64,000 nucleotides of DNA from Pseudonocardia xinjiangensis (lineage in GTDB: Bacteria > Actinomycetota > Actinomycetes > Mycobacteriales > Pseudonocardiaceae), in contig NZ_JAAXKY010000009.1 in NCBI RefSeq assembly GCF_012911925.1, forward strand, positions 24,499 through 88,498, written 5' to 3'. Within the stretch, counting starts at the first letter, position 1, and every line of letters starts with the position of its first letter. Positions 16,387 through 24,416 of the stretch are shown piece after piece. The position numbers and the translations under genes are program-made. The notes beneath the pieces are model-generated. The model was not told the DNA's origin. It did no database searches and saw only the letters and a program-made list of their open reading frames with translations.

Positions 16387-17349
16387 TCAGCGTCGCCGAG
16401 CCGGGTGCAGGTGGCTGCGCAGGAAGGCGAGGATCTCCTGGCGCGCGGGGCGGGCGGCCGGTACGAGGCCGGGGGTGCTGAGGAAACTGTGGGTGGCCTT
16501 CGGGTAGCGGACCAGCCGGGCGTCGACGCCGTCCTCGCGGAGCCGTTCGACGTACCGGTGTCCGTGGTCGGCCAGCGGATCCAGCGCCGCCGTGACGACC
16601 AGGGTTGGCGGTAGATCAGCGAGGTTCTCGTACATGAGCGGAGACACGCTGCGTGGGTCGAGAGTGGGCGGCACGCTCAGCTTGCGGCCCGCGCGCAGCC
16701 GCGACAGCGGGAGCGTGGGGTTGTCAGCGTTCTCGCTGATCGAGGGATAGTCGGCCATGGTCCCGGTCCAGTCCGTGCTCGGATAGTTGAGCACCTGGGC
16801 ACCGAGCGGTGGGCCGTCCTTCCGGGCGCGCAGTGCGATGAGCGCGGCGATCATCCCGCCGACACTCTCGCCCATGACCGCGACGGCGGCGGGGTCGACA
16901 CCCCAGTCGACTGCGTCGTCGACAAGCCGGACGAGGGTGTCGTAGCCGTCCTCGACCGGCTGGGGCAGCGGGTGTTGCGGGGCCAACCGGTACTCCACCG
17001 AGACCACCACCGCTGGGCAGCGGGCCGCGAGATGGCTGTTGAGCCAGTCGTTCTGCGCGGCGGTGCCCGCGATGAAACCTCCACCGTGGAACGAGACGAT
17101 CAGGGGTAGCGCCCGGTCGGCGTTCTTCGGGCGGTGTACCCGCAGCACCAGGCGGCGGCCCGGGAGATCGACCGTGGACTCCCCGATGCGGGCGCGTCTG
17201 GCCGGCAGGCCGGTGATGATCCGGGCGGCTCGTGACGACCCGTTGCGGTTGGCCGCGTCGCGCGCGGCGATCACCTCGTCCTGGGTCATGGCCTCCCAGT
17301 CATGGGCGTCCTTGAGAATGCGGGTGCCCAGTGGGGCTCTGCCTCTCAT
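16387..17349 (-). CDS. HSL-type alpha/beta-hydrolase (esterase/lipase)
   Basis: The start at 17349 has GGGAG upstream and gives 320 residues. The oxyanion motif HGGGF near residue 88, the nucleophile motif GESVGG near 160, the Asp in ALDPLADHG and the His in THSFLS define the hormone-sensitive-lipase family. These cytoplasmic esterases hydrolyse short acyl esters or lactones. An AraC regulator lies 140 bp upstream on the same strand. Confidence 0.88.
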   Translation of the reverse strand: MRGRAPLGTRILKDAHDWEAMTQDEVIAARDAANRNGSSRAARIITGLPARRARIGESTVDLPGRRLVLRVHRPKNADRALPLIVSFHGGGFIAGTAAQNDWLNSHLAARCPAVVVSVEYRLAPQHPLPQPVEDGYDTLVRLVDDAVDWGVDPAAVAVMGESVGGMIAALIALRARKDGPPLGAQVLNYPSTDWTGTMADYPSISENADNPTLPLSRLRAGRKLSVPPTLDPRSVSPLMYENLADLPPTLVVTAALDPLADHGHRYVERLREDGVDARLVRYPKATHSFLSTPGLVPAARPARQEILAFLRSHLHPARRR

Positions 17350-17489
17350 GGTGCGTGTCTCCCACCGTCCGGCAATGGCTCGAAAGCCACCGCGCGCTGT
17401 CACAGACGGCTGTCAGCATCACCGGCGTATCACCGGCTGTATTGGAGAAATGTCCCGCTCGGCCGGTCAGCGATGAGCGCCGATCCGGG

Positions 17490-18338
17490 TCAGACCCTGG
17501 GTGCTTGCTCCTGCGCAGTCCATGCGACGTCATCGACGGCGAGCCATGGCGCGACGGCCACGGCCGTGGCCGTCATGCCGGCAAAGGCCATGACATCCCG
17601 GCACAGGTGGGACTGATCGACGAAGCCGCTCTCAGCCGCCACCGACGCGGCGCTGTGCCCCGCAGCGAGGCGGTGCACCGCGTGGTCGAAACGGACCAGC
17701 GTCGCGGCGCGCTTGGGACTGAGACCGGTCTGTGCCCGGAACCGGGACCACAACCGCTTACGGCTCCATCCCACCTCGGTCGCCAACCGCTCGACCCTGA
17801 CCTGGCCACGGCTCGACACGATCTGCGCCCAGGCGAAGGCGACCTCCGGATCCACCGCCCGGCCTGCCGCATGCCGCCGCGCGAGCGCTGCCTCCATGAT
17901 CGCGAACCGGCCCTCCCACGACCCGGCAGCGCGCAGTTGCTCCCGGGTCCGCGCCGCGTCGCGCCCCCAGAACTCCTCGAGGGCGACCACCGTCGCGCCC
18001 AACCCCGGCGAGCCACCCAGCACCGCGTGCGCGACCACCGGCGAAAGCCGCACCTGGAGAAGGTCGACAGCGCTGCCGTGCCCTCGAACGGTGCCGGAGG
18101 TCAGGCCGACGACGACGTCGCCTTGCTGCCGCTCACCGCCGACGCCGTCGACGAGCAGCGCGTCGCCGAAGTCGATGAATACCGTCAGCGCCGGGTACGG
18201 GACGACCTGGAGCTCGACCGGACCTTCCGCTCGACCGCGGAACCCGGCCATGCTGACCCCTGTCGTGAGGCTCGGCGCCGGTGGGACCGCGACGTCCAAC
18301 TCGACCCCGGCCACCCGAACCGACTCGACGGGTCGCAT
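17490..18338 (-). CDS. AraC-family regulator
   Basis: The 282-residue protein has an N-terminal beta-rich sensing region and a C-terminal double helix-turn-helix: VRVERLATEVGWSRKRLWSRF then SAASVAAESGFVDQSHLCRDV near residues 180-255. The esterase gene follows on the same strand and is a likely target. The MFS exporter gene ends 68 bp upstream. Confidence 0.85.
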   Translation of the reverse strand: MRPVESVRVAGVELDVAVPPAPSLTTGVSMAGFRGRAEGPVELQVVPYPALTVFIDFGDALLVDGVGGERQQGDVVVGLTSGTVRGHGSAVDLLQVRLSPVVAHAVLGGSPGLGATVVALEEFWGRDAARTREQLRAAGSWEGRFAIMEAALARRHAAGRAVDPEVAFAWAQIVSSRGQVRVERLATEVGWSRKRLWSRFRAQTGLSPKRAATLVRFDHAVHRLAAGHSAASVAAESGFVDQSHLCRDVMAFAGMTATAVAVAPWLAVDDVAWTAQEQAPRV

Positions 18339-18406
18339 CCAGCCATGCTAGCGGCGCTGATCGTCCGAGTCGGGGCACGGCGGAGAGTCACCACGACCGG
18401 ACGCGA

Positions 18407-19651
18407 TCAGGCAGGCTCGGCCGGTTCCCGGGCCCGGGTGAATCCGCGGGCGCCGGGTGCCGCGGCGGCGGCGGCCGGGGCGAGGAGGCAGACCAGCGTG
18501 CACGCGAGCAGGACCGGTCCCGTGCCGAAGGTAGCCATCGCCGGGGCGATCAGGGCGAGCCCGAGCGGGGCGAGGCCGTAGGAGAACAGGAAGTCGATCG
18601 AGGAGACGCGGGCGAGCAGTCGTGGGTCGACCTCGCGCTGGGTCGCGGTGAACCACGGGACGTTGAACAGCTCGATGCCGATCCCCGTCACGACGTACGC
18701 GGCGACGACGAGGAGCGCCGGTACGGGCAGCAGCAGTGACAGCGGTGCGAGCGCGTAGAGGCCGAGACCGGCCAGCGCGACCCAGCCCGGCCACGGCGGC
18801 CGCCAGCGGGCGATGACCAGCGCGCCGAGCAGGGCACCAGCGGTGTAGCCCGTGGTGGCGGCGGCGAGCACGACCTCGGTGCCGTAGCGGTCGCGGGAGA
18901 CGAGCGGCAGTGCGACGCCGGTTGCCGAGTAGCCGGTGGCGATCACTGCCGTCAACGCGCCGAGTCCGGCGAGGAACCACGGGTGGCGTCGCGCCTCCCG
19001 CAGCCCCTCACCGAACTCGCGGCCGAACGACGGCCGTTCGGGGCGGTTGGTGGCATCGGCTGCGCCTCGGGGTGGGACGAGGGCCGCGACGAGCCACAGG
19101 ACTCCGGTGCCGACGACCAGCGCCCGGACGTCGGCCACGAGCGCGAGCAGTGCCGCGGCGCTCGGCGCGACCAGGACGGTGACGCGGACGGCGATGGTGA
19201 CCGCCGCGTTGGCCTGCTGCCGCCTTCCGGGGTCGACGACCTCGGCGACCAGCGCCTGGAACGCCGGTCGGCATGCGCCCTGCCCGGCCCCGACGACTGC
19301 TGCTGCGGCGGCGGTCAGCAGGACCGAGCCGTCAACGCCGAGTGCGACGACCGGGCTGGCCAGCGCGGCCGCTCCGGCCGACCAGCCGACGACCCGCCGG
19401 CGCGGGTAGCGGTCGGCGAGTACCCCGGCGACCGGGACCGCCGCGAGGAACCCGAGCGTGCGGGCGGCCAGTGCGAGACCGAGCTCGACGGCGGTGACGA
19501 GGCCGTCGAGCAGCGCGAGGCCGACCAGAAACGGCAACGCCCAGGTGGCCAGACCGGAGGCCGTGGTCCCGATCCACAGCCGCAGGAACGCCGGCTCGCG
19601 CAGGACCGAGCGAGCCGGTGCGGCCGTGGCCGGTGGCGGCGGCGGTGTCAC
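18407..19651 (-). CDS. MFS exporter of the Zur-box metallophore locus
   Basis: From GTG 19651 the protein has 414 residues, about twelve membrane helices and the MFS loop motif GVLADRYPRRRVVG near residue 65. It resembles the MFS_3 branch that includes the enterobactin exporter EntS. GTG overlaps the stop of a tiny upstream ORF as GTGA, so the two are coupled. The unit is divergent from an operon of biosynthetic and ABC-import genes across a Zur-type box. Export of the metal-chelating product is the natural inference. Confidence 0.82.
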   Translation of the reverse strand: MTPPPPPATAAPARSVLREPAFLRLWIGTTASGLATWALPFLVGLALLDGLVTAVELGLALAARTLGFLAAVPVAGVLADRYPRRRVVGWSAGAAALASPVVALGVDGSVLLTAAAAAVVGAGQGACRPAFQALVAEVVDPGRRQQANAAVTIAVRVTVLVAPSAAALLALVADVRALVVGTGVLWLVAALVPPRGAADATNRPERPSFGREFGEGLREARRHPWFLAGLGALTAVIATGYSATGVALPLVSRDRYGTEVVLAAATTGYTAGALLGALVIARWRPPWPGWVALAGLGLYALAPLSLLLPVPALLVVAAYVVTGIGIELFNVPWFTATQREVDPRLLARVSSIDFLFSYGLAPLGLALIAPAMATFGTGPVLLACTLVCLLAPAAAAAAPGARGFTRAREPAEPA

Positions 19652-19749
19652 GCGCGACCGCTCTCGTCCAGGTGGGGGAGGTCCGCGGGCTGGAAGAGGT
19701 CGAGCAGCGCGCGCAGCTCGACACCCGTGAGCGGCGCAGTGCGGGGCAT
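19648..19749 (-). CDS. Small ORF (33 or 58 residues) coupled to the MFS exporter
   Basis: The frame starting ATG 19749 has GGAGAGGA five bases upstream and encodes 33 residues containing LTGVELRALLDLF and ending PHLDESGRA. An in-frame ATG at 19824, preceded by GGAGGGGGAGG, would give 58 residues. The TGA at 19650-19648 overlaps the exporter GTG. The product is an amphipathic helix followed by a tail rich in His, Asp, Glu and Ser; I know no family. It may be a peptide precursor, a small regulatory subunit or simply a coupling leader. Confidence 0.5.
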   Translation of the reverse strand: MPRTAPLTGVELRALLDLFQPADLPHLDESGRA

Positions 19750-19867
19750 CCGAGTCCTCTCCGGGATGTCGGCCCAGGTTCCTGCAGCAGGCTTGCAAGA
19801 GAGAGAAGCATGCAGCATGAGCATCCGCGGCCTCCCCCTCCATGGTCAAGACTCCCTCTTGTTTTGG

Positions 19868-19882
19868 TAATGATAATCATTA
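19868..19882. promoter_or_regulatory. Zur-type box, perfect 7-1-7 palindrome
   Basis: TAATGATAATCATTA is a perfect palindrome around one central A and matches the AT-rich 7-1-7 layout of zinc-uptake-regulator boxes. It lies between a -35-like TTGTTT (19859-19864) and a -10-like TAACAT (19881-19886) reading right, which would start transcription at or next to the ATG at 19894. It can also serve the leftward exporter unit. A nearly identical box precedes the COG0523 GTPase at 55101-55115. Confidence 0.8.
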
Positions 19883-19893
19883 ACATAGCTCGC

Positions 19894-20667
19894 ATGATCC
19901 CGACCCGCCCCGTGCTGCCGGGCGTCGCCGCCGACTGGGAGCTGCACGACCGGCTGCCCCAGACCCTGTCGCCCGACGTGATCCGTGCGATCAACCCGCC
20001 GAGCCGGGCCATCCACGAGCACCGCCGCTACTCGTGGAACGGGTGGGACTTCGAGCTCCCGCCCGGGGTGTTCCAGCCGGGTGCCACCAGCAGGCTGGTG
20101 CACAGCCGGCTGCTCGACGGCACGCTTCCGGTGGCGGGCCTGCGCTACGCCGCGATGGGGTCCGGGCTCGGGGTCGAGGCCGTGGTGGCCGGCGTGCGCG
20201 GGGCGGCGGCCGTGTACGCCCTCGACGTGCACCCGGAGAGTGTGCGGACCACGGTGAGGCACTTCGAGCGGATCGTGGGTCCGGCCGGCCCGCCGTTGCA
20301 CCCGGTGGTCGCCGACGTCTGGGAAGGCTTTCCCGACGGCGTCCAGGTCGACGTGGTCACGTTCAACCCGCCCGCGATCGAGCTGCCGCTGTCGGACGAC
20401 CCGGACATCGCGCGGAACCTCTGCGTAGGCCGCGAGATCGCGGCGCGGTTCTTCGCTCAGCTCGTGGGACGCGACCTGCTGGCGTCCGGTGGGGTCGTGT
20501 ACCTGATCGTCTCCAACACCGCTCCGCTGCGCGAGATCGTGGCGATCGCGCTCGACGCCGGGTTCGGCGCCGAGGTCGTGCACGTGGAGGACTGGCCAGG
20601 CGACGACGTCCAGACGTACCTGTTCGCGCTGCGTCGCGCAGGCACCTGCCCGGTGTCCGACCGCTGA
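19894..20667 (+). CDS. PrmC/HemK-like SAM-dependent methyltransferase of the metallophore operon
   Basis: The 257-residue protein has WNGWDFELPPGVFQPGATSR, like the substrate lead-in of PrmC, then a Rossmann motif I YAAMGSGLGVEAVVAG near residue 87, an acidic end LDVHPES, and FNPPAIELP, the NPP motif of N-methyltransferases acting on planar amide or amine nitrogens. No ribosome site precedes ATG 19894, and the promoter elements predict a leaderless mRNA. It could N-methylate, or by analogy with nicotianamine-synthase folds transfer an aminobutyryl group, in building the chelator. Its TGA overlaps the next ATG. Confidence 0.78.
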   Translation: MIPTRPVLPGVAADWELHDRLPQTLSPDVIRAINPPSRAIHEHRRYSWNGWDFELPPGVFQPGATSRLVHSRLLDGTLPVAGLRYAAMGSGLGVEAVVAGVRGAAAVYALDVHPESVRTTVRHFERIVGPAGPPLHPVVADVWEGFPDGVQVDVVTFNPPAIELPLSDDPDIARNLCVGREIAARFFAQLVGRDLLASGGVVYLIVSNTAPLREIVAIALDAGFGAEVVHVEDWPGDDVQTYLFALRRAGTCPVSDR

Positions 20668-21707
20668 TGCACCGGCACTACGCGGAAGCGATCGCGGATC
20701 CCGACCTCATCCAGATCGAACCGGGACTGGTGTGCCTGCGGTTCGAGATCATGAAGGTGCGCTCGGCCCTCGGCGCCGTGCGGCATCTGCTCGACGCCGG
20801 ACTGGTGCGCCGCGGCGACACGCTCGTCGACAGTTCCAGCGGGATCTACGCGCACGCCCTCGCCCTGGCCTGCCACCGGCACGGCATGCGGTGCCACATC
20901 GTCGGCTCCACCACGGTGGACCGGACGTTGCGCGTGCAGCTCGAGATCCTCGGCGCGACGCTGGAGCAGGTGCGTCCGTCGGCGGACCTCAAGCTCGACC
21001 AGAACCTGCGGGTGCAGCGGGTGGGGGAGCTGTTGCTGGCGCACCCCGACTACCACTGGATGCGGCAGTACCACGACGGCGTGCACTACGTCGGCTACCG
21101 GTCGGTGGCCGACACGGTCGGGCAGGAGCTGCCGTCAGGCCCGCTCACCGTCGTGGGCGGCGTCGGAACCGGGGCGTCGACCGGAGCGCTGGCCACCTAC
21201 CTGCGTCAGGCGGGTCGTGACGTCGAGCTGGTAGGGATCCAGCCGTTCGGCAGCGTCACCTTCGGCGCGGAGCACACCTCGGACCCGGACATGATCATCG
21301 CCGGCATCGGGAGCTCGATCGAGTTCCGCAACGTCCGTCGTGACCTGTACGACCGCCTGCACTGGATGGCGTTCACCTACGCGCGGGCCGGCGCCGTGGC
21401 GCTGCTGCGCACGAGCGGTGTGTTCGCCGGTCTCTCGGCCGGCGCCGCCTACCTGGTCGCCCGCCACGAGCGCCACCGGGCTCCGGACCGGACGGTGGTG
21501 TTCCTGTCGCCCGACACCGGGCACCGCTACGTCGACGCGGCCTTCGAAGGCCACGAGCGCGTCCCCGCGGTGGACGGCCTGGCCCCCGAATCCGTCGAGA
21601 GCGTGCACGACCTGGTCCTGCCCTGGTCGACCACCGACGTAGTTCCGGGTTCCCGTGGTGCCGACGCCCGGGATGCGCGGTCTCAGCGCGCGGGCACCCG
21701 GTCATGA
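20667..21707 (+). CDS. Cysteine-synthase-like PLP enzyme (fold type II)
   Basis: The 346-residue protein follows the beta-family PLP pattern: a candidate Schiff-base Lys in RFEIMKVRSALGA near residue 28, the phosphate-cradle-type loop DSSSGIYAHALALAC near 58 in place of SGNTG, and the Gly-rich GGVGTGASTGALATYL near 168. Relatives such as SbnA use O-activated serine and an amino-acid nucleophile to make diaminopropionate units for siderophores. A beta-replacement joining two amino acids would suit metallophore assembly. ATG overlaps the upstream stop (TGATG), and its own TGA overlaps the next ATG. Confidence 0.8.
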   Translation: MHRHYAEAIADPDLIQIEPGLVCLRFEIMKVRSALGAVRHLLDAGLVRRGDTLVDSSSGIYAHALALACHRHGMRCHIVGSTTVDRTLRVQLEILGATLEQVRPSADLKLDQNLRVQRVGELLLAHPDYHWMRQYHDGVHYVGYRSVADTVGQELPSGPLTVVGGVGTGASTGALATYLRQAGRDVELVGIQPFGSVTFGAEHTSDPDMIIAGIGSSIEFRNVRRDLYDRLHWMAFTYARAGAVALLRTSGVFAGLSAGAAYLVARHERHRAPDRTVVFLSPDTGHRYVDAAFEGHERVPAVDGLAPESVESVHDLVLPWSTTDVVPGSRGADARDARSQRAGTRS

Positions 21708-22513
21708 CGCCGGCGACGGTGGGCGTGCTCACGGCGGACGTCCTCGCCGGCCGGTACGGGCCCTCGCCGGCGGACCTGGTGGCGACCAGCGTGTTCTGGG
21801 TCCACCACGGCACGCGCCTCGCGGGCGGCACCACGACGTACCGCAACCAGTACCTGCTGGTCCGCGTCGGGGCGGTGTTCGGGGCCTGCGCCTTCGAGGC
21901 CGGGGAGGTCGATCCGGAGGTTTGCGCGGCCGCGTCGGGCAGTCCGCTGGACGTACTGCTGCGCGCCGGGCCGGGGGCGCTGCGGACCGCCGCCCTCGAC
22001 GCCTACCTGGCTGCCCAAGCCCCGCACCGGGACTCGGTCGCGACGCCCGTCGTGCTCCCGGCCGGACCGCCCGAGGCCAGGGCCCAGGCCCGCGACACGG
22101 CCGTCGCCGGGCTGCTCGACGTGGCTCCTGGCGCGCGGGTGGCGCTGATCGGCGTGGTCAACCCGCTGGTCGCCGCCATCCGGGACCGCGGGGCCGAGCC
22201 CCTGCTCTGTGACCTGAACCTGCGGGTCACACAGTGGGGAGATCCGGTCACCGCCGTCATGGCCGACGTCCTCGAGACGGCGGACGCGGTGGTCGCCACC
22301 GGCATGACGCTTGGCAACGGCACGTTCGACCTGATCCTCGACCGTTGCCGGGAGCGGGCCGTCCCGCTGATCGTCTATGCGCAGACGGCCAGTGCGGTCG
22401 CCCGGGCTTTCGTCGGCGGTGGGGTCACCGCGCTGTCGGCCGAGCCCTTCCCGTTCTCGCAGTTCAGCGCCGACCCCACCGTCCTCTACCTCTACCGGGA
22501 AGGGCGCTCGTGA
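21704..22513 (+). CDS. DUF4213/DUF364 'putative heavy-metal chelation' protein
   Basis: The 269-residue protein has an N-terminal DUF4213-like part (FWVHHGTRLAGGTTTYRNQYLLVRVG) and a C-terminal Rossmann-like DUF364 part with DVAPGARVALIGVVNP, a TADAVVATGMTLGNGT signature and YAQTASAVARAFVGGGV. DUF364 (PF04016) is annotated as a heavy-metal chelation family; its chemistry is not settled. Placed between a PLP enzyme and a FecCD permease with four-base overlaps on both sides, it is probably the third enzyme of chelator synthesis or a metal-inserting partner. Confidence 0.78.
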   Translation: MTPATVGVLTADVLAGRYGPSPADLVATSVFWVHHGTRLAGGTTTYRNQYLLVRVGAVFGACAFEAGEVDPEVCAAASGSPLDVLLRAGPGALRTAALDAYLAAQAPHRDSVATPVVLPAGPPEARAQARDTAVAGLLDVAPGARVALIGVVNPLVAAIRDRGAEPLLCDLNLRVTQWGDPVTAVMADVLETADAVVATGMTLGNGTFDLILDRCRERAVPLIVYAQTASAVARAFVGGGVTALSAEPFPFSQFSADPTVLYLYREGRS

Positions 22514-23607
22514 CGGCGCCGCACGGCATCGACGCAGCCGCCGCGGCGCCCGCACGGCCTGCGGCCGGCCCGACGTCGGTCGGGTTGGTGGTCGCCGCAA
22601 CCGGGCTCTTCCTGGTGCTGCTGGCCTCGATCGTCGTGGCGATCGGGCTCGGTCCTGCGGTGATCAGCCCGGGGGAGACCGCGCGCTACCTCTGGGCGGC
22701 GCTGAGCGGCGGCCGGATCTCCGCGTCCGAGGTCCCCGCCTACCAGATCATCTGGCAGGTGCGGACACCCCGGGTGCTCCTGGCCGCCGCCGTGGGCGCA
22801 GGCCTCGGGGTGGTCGGGGTGGCCGTCCAGGCCATGGTGCGCAACGCGCTGGCCGACCCGTTCGTCCTGGGCGTGTCGTCCGGGGCGTCGGTGGGGGCGG
22901 TCACCGTGATCGTCTTCGGGGTCCTGGCGGGCCTGGGCATCCACGCGGTGTCGATCGGAGCCTTCCTCGGCGCCGCACTGGCGTCGGTCCTGGTCTACGC
23001 GGCGTCGGTTACGCGGGCCGGGATCACGCCGTTGCGTCTGGTGCTGACCGGCATCGCGCTGTCCTTCGGGTTCCAGGCCGTGATGAGCGTGCTCATCTAC
23101 CTCGCGCCGGACGGGGAGGCCACCAGCACCGTGCTGTTCTGGACGATGGGCAGCTTCGGCGCGGCCACGTGGCAGTCGCTGCCGGTGGTCGCCGCGGTCG
23201 TCGTGCTCGGCGCGGTGGTGCTGCGCCGGTACGGGCGCTCGCTGGACGCGATGGCTCTCGGCGACGAGACGGCGGTCAGCCTGGGAGTCGACACCACTGC
23301 GGTACGCACCGCCCTGTTCGTGCTGACCTCGCTGATGACCGGAGCGATGGTGGCCGTGAGCGGGGCGATCGGGTTCGTCGGGCTGGTCATGCCGCACCTG
23401 GTCCGCCTGGTGGTGGGGGCCGGCCACGCCAAGGTCCTGGTCGTCACCCCGCTGGTCGGAGCCGTCTTCATGGTGTGGGTCGACCTGCTCTCCCGCACCG
23501 TGGTCGCTCCACGTGAGCTGCCGCTCGGGGCGATCACCGCGCTCGTCGGGGTTCCGGTCTTCGTCGTCCTGATGCGTCGGCGCGGCTACCTGTTCGGCGG
23601 TCGCTGA
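22510..23607 (+). CDS. FecCD-type ABC permease for metal-chelate import
   Basis: The 365-residue protein has about ten membrane helices and BtuC/FecCD signatures: RTPRVLLAAAVGAGLGVVG, NALADPFVLGVSSGASVGA near residue 115, GFVGLVMPHLVRLVVG near 295, and the closing LPLGAITALVGVPVFVVLMRR. It should form a homodimeric channel for an intact chelate. GTG overlaps the DUF364 stop. Confidence 0.93.
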   Translation: MTAPHGIDAAAAAPARPAAGPTSVGLVVAATGLFLVLLASIVVAIGLGPAVISPGETARYLWAALSGGRISASEVPAYQIIWQVRTPRVLLAAAVGAGLGVVGVAVQAMVRNALADPFVLGVSSGASVGAVTVIVFGVLAGLGIHAVSIGAFLGAALASVLVYAASVTRAGITPLRLVLTGIALSFGFQAVMSVLIYLAPDGEATSTVLFWTMGSFGAATWQSLPVVAAVVVLGAVVLRRYGRSLDAMALGDETAVSLGVDTTAVRTALFVLTSLMTGAMVAVSGAIGFVGLVMPHLVRLVVGAGHAKVLVVTPLVGAVFMVWVDLLSRTVVAPRELPLGAITALVGVPVFVVLMRRRGYLFGGR

Positions 23608-24416
23608 TGCGGCTTCAGCTGCGCGGGCTGACCGTCGAGGTCGCGGGCCGGGCCCTGGTCCGCGAACTCGACCTCGACGTCGGCAGCGGCGAGGTGGTCG
23701 GCCTGGTCGGCCCGAACGGGAGCGGCAAGTCCACGGCCTTGAGATGCGTCTACCGGGCGCTGCGCCCCACCCATGGCGCGGTGCTGCTGGACGGTGAGGA
23801 CTCGGCGCGCCTGCGCCTGCGGGACAGCGCCCGCCGGGTGGCGGCGCTGACCCAGGAGAACGGCGCCGACCTCGACTTCACCGTCGCCGAGACCGTCGCA
23901 CTCGGGCGCAGCCCTCACCAGCAGGGCAACCAGCCGCTCACCACCCGGGAACGTGAGCTGTGCGCGCGGGCGATGCACCAGCTCGACGTCGCACACCTGG
24001 CCCACCGCGGGGTGCTCTCCCTCTCCGGCGGGGAGCGCCAGCGCGTGCTCGCCGCCCGTGCGCTGGTGCAGGAACCGCGGGTGCTGGTCCTCGACGAGCC
24101 GACCAACCACCTCGACGTGCGTCACCAGATCGAGCTGCTGTCGCTGTTGCGCGGATCCGGACTGACGGTGCTGGTCGTCCTGCACGACCTGAACCTCGCC
24201 GCCGCCACCTGCAACCGCCTCGCCGTCCTCCTGGAGGGCTCGCTCGTGGCCGTGGGAGACCCGTGGGAGGTGCTCACGGCCGAACTCGTCCAGCGCGTCT
24301 TCGGCGTCGCGGCGACCGTCGTCCCGCACCCGCTGACCGGTGATCCGCAACTCCTCTACTCGCTCTCCCCGGCGAGCCCCGTTCCGTCACCCGCCTCGGA
24401 AGGAAGCCTCCCGTGA
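23607..24416 (+). CDS. FecE-type ABC ATP-binding protein
   Basis: The 269-residue protein has Walker A GPNGSGKST near residue 37, Q-loop at ALTQEN, signature LSLSGGERQRV near 140, Walker B VLVLDEPTNHLD and switch VLHDLNLA. This is the standard ATPase of siderophore, heme or B12 importers. It overlaps the permease stop by one base (TGATG) and shares GTGA with the next gene. Confidence 0.94.
   Translation: MRLQLRGLTVEVAGRALVRELDLDVGSGEVVGLVGPNGSGKSTALRCVYRALRPTHGAVLLDGEDSARLRLRDSARRVAALTQENGADLDFTVAETVALGRSPHQQGNQPLTTRERELCARAMHQLDVAHLAHRGVLSLSGGERQRVLAARALVQEPRVLVLDEPTNHLDVRHQIELLSLLRGSGLTVLVVLHDLNLAAATCNRLAVLLEGSLVAVGDPWEVLTAELVQRVFGVAATVVPHPLTGDPQLLYSLSPASPVPSPASEGSLP

Noticed and set aside
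19652..19849. 66-residue N-terminal extension of the MFS exporter
   Set aside because: It is Cys/Arg/Pro-rich, unlike an MFS start, and overlaps the better-supported small ORF; GTG 19651 is coupled to that ORF.
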